Shown: piece after piece, positions 1-9,142 of the stretch
How positions within the stretch are numbered: position 1 is the first letter of the stretch
Layout of the letters: the number at the start of each line of letters is the position of its first letter
Assembly: GCF_051014445.1 (NCBI RefSeq)
Contig: NW_027488369.1
Span: 18,831,084 to 18,895,083 of the forward strand
DNA: 64,000 bases
Reading direction: 5' to 3'
Origin: Colletes latitarsis
Lineage: Eukaryota > Arthropoda > Insecta > Hymenoptera > Colletidae
Notes under the pieces: generated by a model
The model's database searches: none
Seen by the model: the letters and a program-made list of their open reading frames with translations, nothing else
What the model was told of the DNA's origin: nothing
Position numbers and translations under genes: made by a program

Positions 1-170
1 TTGTCTGTTTCAATGTTGTTCTTCATTACTACGTGATACAATCCAGAAAAAGCCCAGGATCTAGCCATCAAGTATGAGAAATATGCGAAAGAATGAGCCT
101 GATGAGAGCAAATCCAAGACCTAACATAGACCTAACATGAATTATTCTCTAAAATATTGATCAAAACCAG
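1..170 (+). repeat. Monomer M1 (class E, 5' end cut by window)
   Basis: Has gttgttcttcattactacg where most monomers have the GGTACC palindrome, so the site is lost. Followed by ctagccatcaag, gaaagaatgagcctg and gagagcaaatcc, then acatgaattattctc instead of acatgcgttatcctc. Nearly identical to M9, from which it differs at ctacGtgatac versus ctacAtgatac. Confidence 0.9.
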
Positions 171-346
171 GTTTAATTGACTGTTTCAGTGTGGTACCAC
201 ATTACTACGTGATCCAATCCAGAAATAGCCCAGGATCTAGCCATGAAGTACGAGAAATATGCGAAAGTATGAGCCTGATGAGGGCAAATCCCAGACCTAA
301 CCTAGACCTAAAATGCGTTATCCTAAAAAATATTGATCGAAACCTG
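171..346 (+). repeat. Monomer M2 (class B)
   Basis: Intact palindrome gtggtaccac, then aatccagaaatagcccagg and ctagccatgaagtacgag. The 3' end has cctagacctaaaatgcg and cctaaaaaatattgatcg, the same 3' end as M13. Both are followed by a gtttaatcgactgcttcag monomer (M3 and M14 respectively). Confidence 0.9.
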
Positions 347-522
347 GTTTAATCGACTGCTTCAGTGTGGTACCACATTACTACGTGACCCAAACCAGAA
401 AAACCCCAGGATCTCTTCAACAAGTATGTGAAAAACGCAAAAGTATGAGTCTGATGAGGGCAAATCCCAGACCTATCCCAGACCAAACTTGCGTTATCCT
501 CTAAAATATTGATCGAAACCAG
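347..522 (+). repeat. Monomer M3 (class A variant)
   Basis: Recognised by cgactgcttcag, gacccaaaccag, ggatctcttcaacaag, gaaaaacgcaaaag and gaccaaacttgcg. The 5' half is shared with M14. Its region supports an open minus-strand frame of 67 codons reaching into M4, which I treat as non-coding. Confidence 0.9.
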
Positions 523-698
523 GTTTAATCGACTGTTTCTGTGTGGTCCCACATTACTACGTGATCCAAACCAGAAAAAACCCAGGATCCGTTCAACAAG
601 TATGTGAAGAATGCGAAAGTATGAGTCTGATGAGGGCTAATCCCAGACCTATCCCAGACCTAACTTGCGTTATCCTCTAAAATAATGATCGAAACCAG
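523..698 (+). repeat. Monomer M4 (class A)
   Basis: Recognised by gtttctgtgtggtcccac (palindrome broken by a-to-c), the BamHI-type ggatcc, gagggctaatccc and a 3' end of aataatgatcgaaacc. The 3' half matches M10. This shared half is where the M4-to-M11 exchange junctions of units 6 and 8 lie. Confidence 0.9.
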
Positions 699-875
699 GT
701 TTAATTGACTGTTTTAGTTGTGCTACCACTTTACTACGTGATCCAAAGCAGAAAAAACCCTCGATCAGGTCAACATGCATGTTAAAACTGCGAAAGTATG
801 ACCCTGATGGGGGCAAATCCTAGACCTATCCCATACCTAACATGCGTTATCCTCTAAAATATTTATCAAGACCAG
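699..875 (+). repeat. Monomer M5 (class C, 177 bp)
   Basis: Carries one extra base in ttttagttgtgctacc compared with tttcagtgtggtacc, giving 177 bp. Class C marks follow: aaagcagaaaaaaccctcg, gtcaacatgcatg (holding the 10-bp palindrome acatgcatgt at 773-782), ttaaaactgcg and gatgggggcaaatcc. Related to M11. Confidence 0.9.
773..782. other. 10-bp palindrome acatgcatgt in class C monomers
   Basis: Perfect dyad present in class C monomers of all three blocks where the sequence reads catgcatg; many Block B class C copies have catgtatg instead, which breaks it. It lies about 50 bp after the GGTACC dyad position. Confidence 0.8.
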
Positions 876-1051
876 GTTTAATTGTCTGTTTCAGTGTGGT
901 ACCACATTGCTACGTGATCCAAACCAGAAAAAACCCAGGATCCGTTCAACAAGTATGAGAAGAATGCGAAAGTATGAGTCTGATGAGGGCAAATCCCAGA
1001 CCTATCCCAGACCTAACATGCGTTATCCTCTAAAATATTTATCATGACCAG
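876..1051 (+). repeat. Monomer M6
   Basis: Recognised by ttgtctgtttcag, cacattgctacgtg and tatgagaagaatgcg, with class A ggatccgttc between, and a 3' end of tttatcatgacc. The tatgagaag stretch looks like a class A/class B mosaic. Confidence 0.88.
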
Positions 1052-1227
1052 GTTTAATTGATTGTTTCAGTGTGGTCCCACATTACTACGTGATCCAAAC
1101 CAGAAAAAACCCAGGATCCGTTCAACAAGTATGTGAAGAATGCGAAAGTATGAGTCTGATGAGGGCAAATCCTAGACCTATCCCAGACCTAACATGCGTT
1201 ATCCTCTAAAATATTGATCCAAACCAG
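1052..1227 (+). repeat. Monomer M7 (class A)
   Basis: Recognised by gattgtttcagtgtggtccc at the start, ggatcc, aatcctagacctatcc and a 3' end of ttgatccaaacc. It supplies the 3' half of hybrid monomers in unit 2 (M3/M7) and unit 9 (M4/M7). Confidence 0.88.
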
Positions 1228-1403
1228 GTTTAATGGACTGTTTCAGTGTGGTACCACACTACCACGTGATCCAAACCAGAAAAAACCCAGGATCTGTTCA
1301 ACAAGTATGTGAAAACTGCGAAAGTATGACCCTAATGAGGGCAAATCCCAGGCCTAACCTTGACCTAACATGCGTTACCTTCTAAAATATTGATGGAAAC
1401 CAG
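1228..1403 (+). repeat. Monomer M8 (longest palindrome)
   Basis: Starts gtttaatggactg. The variant accacactaccacgtg extends the KpnI palindrome to a perfect 16 bp (1245-1260) and adds a CACGTG hexamer just after it. The 3' half has gaccctaatgagg, ccttgacctaac, gttaccttc and gatggaaacc, shared with M14. Confidence 0.9.
1245..1260. other. 16-bp perfect palindrome in M8
   Basis: agtgtggtaccacact equals its own reverse complement and is centred on GGTACC. Most monomers keep only the inner 12 bp (tgtggtaccaca). The 16-bp form recurs in M8 copies at 3006, 5472, 7927, 10393, 15312 and 18658, and in Block C for example at 45085 and 58655. A perfect dyad can bind a dimeric protein or form a hairpin; which, if either, is unknown. 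Confidence 0.9.
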
Positions 1404-1579
1404 GTTTAATTGTCTGTTTCAATGTTGTTCTTCATTACTACATGATACAATCCAGAAAAAGCCCAGGATCTAGCCATCAAGTATGAGAAATATGCGAAAG
1501 AATGAGCCTGATGAGAGCAAATCCAAGACCTAACATAGACCTAACATGAATTATTCTCTAAAATATTGATCAAAACCAG
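1404..1579 (+). repeat. Monomer M9 (class E, M1-like)
   Basis: Almost the same as M1 but with ttactacatgatac in place of ttactacgtgatac. It follows M8 just as M1 follows M14, and M8 and M14 share their 3' halves. The M8-M9 and M14-M1 pairs are therefore one ancient pair copied twice. Confidence 0.9.
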
Positions 1580-1755
1580 GTTTAATTGACTGTTTCAGTG
1601 TGGTACTACATTACTACGTGATCCAAACCAGTAAAAACCCAGGATCTGTTCAACAAGTATGTGAAGAATGCGAAAGTATGTGTCTGATGAGGGCTAATCC
1701 CAGACCTATCCCAGACCTAACTTGCGTTATCCTCTAAAATAATGATCGAAACCAG
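1580..1755 (+). repeat. Monomer M10 (class A)
   Basis: Recognised by gtggtactacattac (palindrome broken), aaccagtaaaaaccc, ggatctgttc and gtatgtgtctgatg. It has the same gagggctaatccc and aataatgatcg 3' half as M4. Confidence 0.9.
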
Positions 1756-1932
1756 GTTTAATTGACTGTTTTAGTAGTGGCACCACTTTACTACGTGATC
1801 CAAAGCAGAAAAAACCCTCGATCAGGTCAACATGCATGTTAAAACTGCGAAAATATGACCCTAGTGAGGGCAAATCCCAGGCCTAACCTAGACCTAACAT
1901 GCGTTATCTTCTAAAATATTGAGCGAAACCAG
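1756..1932 (+). repeat. Monomer M11 (class C, 177 bp)
   Basis: Recognised by ttttagtagtggcaccac (extra base, 177 bp), then class C gcagaaaaaaccctcg and catgcatgttaaaactgcg, gaaaatatgaccctagtg, gttatcttc and a 3' end of ttgagcgaaacc. It is the counterpart of M5. Confidence 0.9.
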
Positions 1933-2108
1933 GTTTAATTGACTGTTTCAGTGTGGTACCACATTACTACGTGATCCAATCCAGAAATAGCCCAGGACCT
2001 AGCCATGAAGTATGAGAAATATGCGAAAGTATGACCCTGATGAGGGCAAATCCCAGACCTAACCCAGACCTAACATGCGTTGTCCTCTAAAATATTTATC
2101 AAGACCAG
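1933..2108 (+). repeat. Monomer M12 (class B)
   Basis: B-type with cccaggacctagcc (acc instead of atc), tatgaccctgatgagg, catgcgttgtcctc and tttatcaagacc. Because its tail reads tttatc instead of ttgatc, a plus-strand frame stays open into M13, giving the recurrent 71-codon frame starting at 2075. Confidence 0.9.
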
Positions 2109-2284
2109 GTTTAATCGACTGTTTCAGTGTGGTCCCACACTACTACGTGATCCAAACCAGAAAAAACCCAGGATCCGTTCAACAAGTATGTGAAGAATGC
2201 GAAAGAATGAGTCAGATGCGTGAAAATCCCAGGCCTAACCTAGACCTAAAATGCGTTATCCTAAAAAATATTGATCGAAACCTG
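2109..2284 (+). repeat. Monomer M13 (class A)
   Basis: Recognised by gtggtcccacactactacg, ggatcc, gaaagaatgagtcagatg, cgtgaaaatcccagg and a 3' end with cctaaaatgcg and gatcgaaacctgg, shared with M2. Confidence 0.9.
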
Positions 2285-2460
2285 GTTTAATCGACTGCTT
2301 CAGTGTGGTACCACATTACTACGTGACCCAAACCAGAAAAAACCCAGGATCTGTTCAACAAGTATGTGAAAACTGCGAAAGTATGACCCTAATGAGGGCA
2401 AATCCCAGGCCTAACCTTGACCTAACATGCGTTACCTTCTAAAATATTGATGGAAACCAG
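2285..2460 (+). repeat. Monomer M14 (M3/M8 mosaic)
   Basis: The 5' half (cgactgcttcag, gacccaaaccag) matches M3. The 3' half (ggatctgttc, gaaaactgcg, gaccctaatgagg, ccttgacc, gttaccttc, gatggaaacc) matches M8. This is consistent with an old crossover between those two monomers. Confidence 0.9.
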
Positions 2461-4221
2461 GTTTAATTGTCTGTTTCAATGTTGTTCTTCATTACTACGT
2501 GATACAATCCAGAAAAAGCCCAGGATCTAGCCATCAAGTATGAGAAATATGCGAAAGAATGAGCCTGATGAGAGCAAATCCAAGACCTAACATAGACCTA
2601 ACATGAATTATTCTCTAAAATATTGATCAAAACCAGGTTTAATTGACTGTTTCAGTGTGGTACCACATTACTACGTGATCCAATCCAGAAATAGCCCAGG
2701 ATCTAGCCATGAAGTACGAGAAATATGCGAAAGTATGAGCCTGATGAGGGCAAATCCCAGACCTAACCTAGACCTAAAATGCGTTATCCTAAAAAATATT
2801 GATCGAAACCTGGTTTAATCGACTGCTTCAGTGTGGTACCACATTACTACGTGACCCAAACCAGAAAAAACCCAGGATCCGTTCAACAAGTATGTGAAGA
2901 ATGCGAAAGTATGAGTCTGATGAGGGCAAATCCTAGACCTATCCCAGACCTAACATGCGTTATCCTCTAAAATATTGATCCAAACCAGGTTTAATGGACT
3001 GTTTCAGTGTGGTACCACACTACCACGTGATCCAAACCAGAAAAAACCCAGGATCTGTTCAACAAGTATGTGAAAACTGCGAAAGTATGACCCTAATGAG
3101 GGCAAATCCCAGGCCTAACCTTGACCTAACATGCGTTACCTTCTAAAATATTGATGGAAACCAGGTTTAATTGTCTGTTTCAATGTTGTTCTTCATTACT
3201 ACATGATACAATCCAGAAAAAGCCCAGGATCTAGCCATCAAGTATGAGAAATATGCGAAAGAATGAGCCTGATGAGAGCAAATCCAAGACCTAACATAGA
3301 CCTAACATGAATTATTCTCTAAAATATTGATCAAAACCAGGTTTAATTGACTGTTTCAGTGTGGTACTACATTACTACGTGATCCAAACCAGTAAAAACC
3401 CAGGATCTGTTCAACAAGTATGTGAAGAATGCGAAAGTATGTGTCTGATGAGGGCTAATCCCAGACCTATCCCAGACCTAACTTGCGTTATCCTCTAAAA
3501 TAATGATCGAAACCAGGTTTAATTGACTGTTTTAGTAGTGGCACCACTTTACTACGTGATCCAAAGCAGAAAAAACCCTCGATCAGGTCAACATGCATGT
3601 TAAAACTGCGAAAATATGACCCTAGTGAGGGCAAATCCCAGGCCTAACCTAGACCTAACATGCGTTATCTTCTAAAATATTGAGCGAAACCAGGTTTAAT
3701 TGACTGTTTCAGTGTGGTACCACATTACTACGTGATCCAATCCAGAAATAGCCCAGGACCTAGCCATGAAGTATGAGAAATATGCGAAAGTATGACCCTG
3801 ATGAGGGCAAATCCCAGACCTAACCCAGACGTAACATACGTTGTCCTCTAAAATATTTATCAAGACCAGGTTTAATCGACTGTTTCAGTGTGGTCCCACA
3901 CTACTACGTGATCCAAACCAGAAAAAACCCAGGATCCGTTCAACAAGTATGTGAAGAATGCGAAAGAATGAGTCAGATGCGTGAAAATCCCAGGCCTAAC
4001 CTAGACCTAAAATGCGTTATCCTAAAAAATATTGATCGAAACCTGGTTTAATCGACTGCTTCAGTGTGGTACCACATTACTACGTGACCCAAACCAGAAA
4101 AAACCCAGGATCTGTTCAACAAGTATGTGAAAACTGCGAAAGTATGACCCTAATGAGGGCAAATCCCAGGCCTAACCTTGACCTAACATGCGTTACCTTC
4201 TAAAATATTGATGGAAACCAG
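2461..4221 (+). repeat. HOR unit 2, 10-monomer derivative (1761 bp)
   Basis: Order M1, M2, M3/M7 hybrid, M8 to M14. The hybrid is at 2813-2988. It has the M3 base in gtgaccc at 2855, and M7 bases from 2870 on, so the exchange lies within about 14 bp. Four monomers (705 bp) are missing compared with 2466, exactly in register. Private changes gacgtaacatacg at about 3829-3840 remove the ATG otherwise found at this place in M12. Confidence 0.9.
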
Positions 4222-6676
4222 GTTTAATTGTCTGTTTCAATGTTGTTCTTCATTACTACGTGATACAATCCAGAAAAAGCCCAGGATCTAGCCATCAAGT
4301 ATGAGAAATATGCGAAAGAATGAGCCTGATGAGAGCAAATCCAAGACCTAACATAGACCTAACATGAATTATTCTCTAAAATATTGATCAAAACCAGGTT
4401 TAATTGACTGTTTCAGTGTGGTACCACATTACTACGTGATCCAATCCAGAAATAGCCCAGGATCTAGCCATGAAGTACGAGAAATATGCGAAAGTATGAG
4501 CCTGATGAGGGCAAATCCCAGACCTAACCTAGACCTAAAATGCGTTATCCTAAAAAATATTGATCGAAACCTGGTTTAATCGACTGCTTCAGTGTGGTAC
4601 CACATTACTACGTGACCCAAACCAGAAAAACCCCAGGATCTCTTCAACAAGTATGTGAAAAACGCAAAAGTATGAGCCTGATGAGGGCAAATCCCAGACC
4701 TATCCCAGACCAAACTTGCGTTATCCTCTAAAATATTGATCGAAACCAGGTTTAATCGACTGTTTCTGTGTGGTCCCACATTACTACGTGATCCAAACCA
4801 GAAAAAACCCAGGATCCGTTCAACAAGTATGTGAAGAATGCGAAAGTATGAGTCTGATGAGGGCTAATCCCAGACCTATCCCAGACCTAACTTGCGTTAT
4901 CCTCTAAAATAATGATCGAAACCAGGTTTAATTGACTGTTTTAGTTGTGCTACCACTTTACTACGTGATCCAAAGCAGAAAAAACCCTCGATCAGGTCAA
5001 CATGCATGTTAAAACTGCGAAAGTATGACCCTGATGGGGGCAAATCCTAGACCTATCCCATACCTAACATGCGTTATCCTCTAAAATATTTATCAAGACC
5101 AGGTTTAATTGTCTGTTTCAGTGTGGTACCACATTGCTACGTGATCCAAACCAGAAAAAACCCAGGATCCGTTCAACAAGTATGAGAAGAATGCGAAAGT
5201 ATGAGTCTGATGAGGGCAAATCCCAGACCTATCCCAGACCTAACATGCGTTATCCTCTAAAATATTTATCATGACCAGGTTTAATTGATTGTTTCAGTGT
5301 GGTCCCACATTACTACGTGATCCAAACCAGAAAAAACCCAGGATCCGTTCAACAAGTATGTGAAGAATGCGAAAGTATGAGTCTGATGAGGGCAAATCCT
5401 AGACCTATCCCAGACCTAACATGCGTTATCCTCTAAAATATTGATCCAAACCAGGTTTAATGGACTGTTTCAGTGTGGTACCACACTACCACGTGATCCA
5501 AACCAGAAAAAACCCAGGATCTGTTCAACAAGTATGTGAAAACTGCGAAAGTATGACCCTAATGAGGGCAAATCCCAGGCCTAACCTTGACCTAACATGC
5601 GTTACCTTCTAAAATATTGATGGAAACCAGGTTTAATTGTCTGTTTCAATGTTGTTCTTCATTACTACATGATACAATCCAGAAAAAGCCCAGGATCTAG
5701 CCATCAAGTATGAGAAATATGCGAAAGAATGAGCCTGATGAGAGCAAATCCAAGACCTAACATGAATTATTCTCTAAAATATTGATCAAAACCAGGTTTA
5801 ATTGACTGTTTCAGTGTGGTACTACATTACTACGTGATCCAAACCAGTAAAAACCCAGGATCTGTTCAACAAGTATGTGAAGAATGCGAAAGTATGTGTC
5901 TGATGAGGGCTAATCCCAGACCTATCCCAGACCTAACTTGCGTTATCCTCTAAAATAATGATCGAAACCAGGTTTAATTGACTGTTTTAGTAGTGGCACC
6001 ACTTTACTACGTGATCCAAAGCAGAAAAAACCCTCGATCAGGTCAACATGCATGTTAAAACTGCGAAAATATGACCCTAGTGAGGGCAAATCCCAGGCCT
6101 AACCTAGACCTAACATGCGTTATCTTCTAAAATATTGAGCGAAACCAGGTTTAATTGACTGTTTCAGTGTGGTACCACATTACTACGTGATCCAATCCAG
6201 AAATAGCCCAGGACCTAGCCATGAAGTATGAGAAATATGCGAAAGTATGACCCTGATGAGGGCAAATCCCAGACCTAACCCAGACCTAACATGCGTTGTC
6301 CTCTAAAATATTTATCAAGACCAGGTTTAATCGACTGTTTCAGTGTGGTCCCACACTACTACGTGATCCAAACCAGAAAAAACCCAGGATCCGTTCAACA
6401 AGTATGTGAAGAATGCGAAAGAATGAGTCAGATGCGTGAAAATCCCAGGCCTAACCTAGACCTAAAATGCGTTATCCTAAAAAATATTGATCGAAACCTG
6501 GTTTAATCGACTGCTTCAGTGTGGTACCACATTACTACGTGACCCAAACCAGAAAAAACCCAGGATCTGTTCAACAAGTATGTGAAAACTGCGAAAGTAT
6601 GACCCTAATGAGGGCAAATCCCAGGCCTAACCTTGACCTAACATGCGTTACCTTCTAAAATATTGATGGAAACCAG
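4222..6676 (+). repeat. HOR unit 3, full 14-mer with 11-bp loss (2455 bp)
   Basis: M1 to M14 in order. In M9, at about 5752-5764, one of the two 11-bp subrepeats is missing (caagacctaacatgaatt instead of two gacctaac copies), which accounts for 2466 minus 11. Confidence 0.92.
5752..5764 (+). other. 11-bp subrepeat loss in M9 of unit 3
   Basis: Other M1 and M9 copies have gacctaac, atagacctaac, atgaatt. Here one 11-bp subrepeat is gone and gacctaac joins atgaatt directly. This is exactly the step expected from slippage between two adjacent 11-bp copies. Confidence 0.9.
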
Positions 6677-9142
6677 GTTTAATTGTCTGTTTCAATGTTG
6701 TTCTTCATTACTACGTGATACAATCCAGAAAAAGCCCAGGATCTAGCTATCAAGTATGAGAAATATGCGAAAGAATGAGCCTGATGAGAGCAAATCCAAG
6801 ACCTAACATAGACCTAACATGAATTATTCTCTAAAATATTGATCAAAACCAGGTTTAATTGACTGTTTCAGTGTGGTACCACATTACTACGTGATCCAAT
6901 CCAGAAATAGCCCAGGATCTAGCCATGAAGTACGAGAAATATGCGAAAGTATGAGCCTGATGAGGGCAAATCCCAGACCTAACCTAGACCTAAAATGCGT
7001 TATCCTAAAAAATATTGATCGAAACCTGGTTTAATCGACTGCTTCAGTGTGGTACCACATTACTACGTGACCCAAACCAGAAAAACCCCAGGATCTCTTC
7101 AACAAGTATGTGAAAAACGCAAAAGTATGAGCCTGATGAGGGCAAATCCCAGACCTATCCCAGACCAAACTTGCGTTATCCTCTAAAATATTGATCGAAA
7201 CCAGGTTTAATCGACTGTTTCTGTGTGGTCCCACATTACTACGTGATCCAAACCAGAAAAAACCCAGGATCCGTTCAACAAGTATGTGAAGAATGCGAAA
7301 GTATGAGTCTGATGAGGGCTAATCCCAGACCTATCCCAGACCTAACTTGCGTTATCCTCTAAAATAATGATCGAAACCAGGTTTAATTGACTGTTTTAGT
7401 TGTGCTACCACTTTACTACGTGATCCAAAGCAGAAAAAACCCTCGATCAGGTCAACATGCATGTTAAAACTGCGAAAGTATGACCCTGATGGGGGCAAAT
7501 CCTAGACCTATCCCATACCTAACATGCGTTATCCTCTAAAATATTTATCAAGACCAGGTTTAATTGTCTGTATCAGTGTGGTACCACATTGCTACGTGAT
7601 CCAAACCAGAAAAAACCCAGGATCCGTTCAACAAGTATGAGAAGAATGCGAAAGTATGAGTCTGATGAGGGCAAATCCCAGACCTATCCCAGACCTAACA
7701 TGCGTTATCCTCTAAAATATTTATCATGACCAGGTTTAATTGATTGTTTCAGTGTGGTCCCACATTACTACGTGATCCAAACCAGAAAAAACCCAGGATC
7801 CGTTCAACAAGTATGTGAAGAATGCGAAAGTATGAGTCTGATGAGGGCAAATCCTAGACCTATCCCAGACCTAACATGCGTTATCCTCTAAAATATTGAT
7901 CCAAACCAGGTTTAATGGACTGTTTCAGTGTGGTACCACACTACCACGTGATCCAAACCAGAAAAAACCCAGGATCTGTTCAACAAGTATATGAAAACTG
8001 CGAAAGTATGACCCTAATGAGGGCAAATCCCAGGCCTAACCTTGACCTAACATGCGTTACCTTCTAAAATATTGATGGAAACCAGGTTTAATTGTCTGTT
8101 TCAATGTTGTTCTTCATTACTACATGATACAATCCAGAAAAAGCCCAGGATCTAGCCATCAAGTATGAGAAATATGCGAAAGAATGAGCCTGATGAGAGC
8201 AAATCCAAGACCTAACATAGACCTAACATGAATTATTCTCTAAAATATTGATCAAAACCAGGTTTAATTGACTGTTTCAGTGTGGTACTACATTACTACG
8301 TGATCCAAACCAGTAAAAACCCAGGATCTGTTCAACAAGTATGTGAAGAATGCGAAAGTATGTGTCTGATGAGGGCTAATCCCAGACCTATCCCAGACCT
8401 AACTTGCGTTATCCTCTAAAATAATGATCGAAACCAGGTTTAATTGACTGTTTTAGTAGTGGCACCACTTTACTACGTGATCCAAAGCAGAAAAAACCCT
8501 CGATCAGGTCAACATGCATGTTAAAACTGCGAAAATATGACCCTAGTGAGGGCAAATCCCAGGCCTAACCTAGACCTAACATGCGTTATCTTCTAAAATA
8601 TTGAGCGAAACCAGGTTTAATTGACTGTTTCAGTGTGGTACCACATTACTACGTGATCCAATCCAGAAATAGCCCAGGACCTAGCCATGAAGTATGAGAA
8701 ATATGCGAAAGTATGACCCTGATGAGGGCAAATCCCAGACCTAACCCAGACCTAACATGCGTTGTCCTCTAAAATATTTATCAAGACCAGGTTTAATCGA
8801 CTGTTTCAGTGTGGTCCCACACTACTACGTGATCCAAACCAGAAAAAACCCAGGATCCGTTCAACAAGTATGTGAAGAATGCGAAAGAATGAGTCAGATG
8901 CGTGAAAATCCCAGGCCTAACCTAGACCTAAAATGCGTTATCCTAAAAAATATTGATCGAAACCTGGTTTAATCGACTGCTTCAGTGTGGTACCACATTA
9001 CTACGTGACCCAAACCAGAAAAAACCCAGGATCTGTTCAACAAGTATGTGAAAACTGCGAAAGTATGACCCTAATGAGGGCAAATCCCAGGCCTAACCTT
9101 GACCTAACATGCGTTACCTTCTAAAATATTGATGGAAACCAG
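6677..9142 (+). repeat. HOR unit 4, full 14-mer (2466 bp)
   Basis: M1 to M14 complete. It shares three derived bases with unit 5 only: ctagctatcaag in M1 (about 6742), ctgtatcagtg in M6 (about 7568) and gtatatgaaaac in M8 (about 7988). Units 4 and 5 are therefore recent sister copies. Confidence 0.93.

Larger units (their letters stand above)
1..2460 (+). repeat. HOR unit 1, 14 monomers M1-M14 (first 6 bp outside window)
   Basis: The standard unit used here to name monomers. It holds twelve monomers of 176 bp and two (M5, M11) of 177 bp; with the six missing bases it would be 2466 bp. Within it, M1 resembles M9, M5 resembles M11, M4 and M10 share their 3' halves, M8 and M14 share their 3' halves, and M3 and M14 share their 5' halves. 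The unit therefore itself looks partly duplicated. Its M3 carries gtatgagtctg at about 444, where the later M3 copies have gtatgagcctg, a private difference. Confidence 0.92.
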
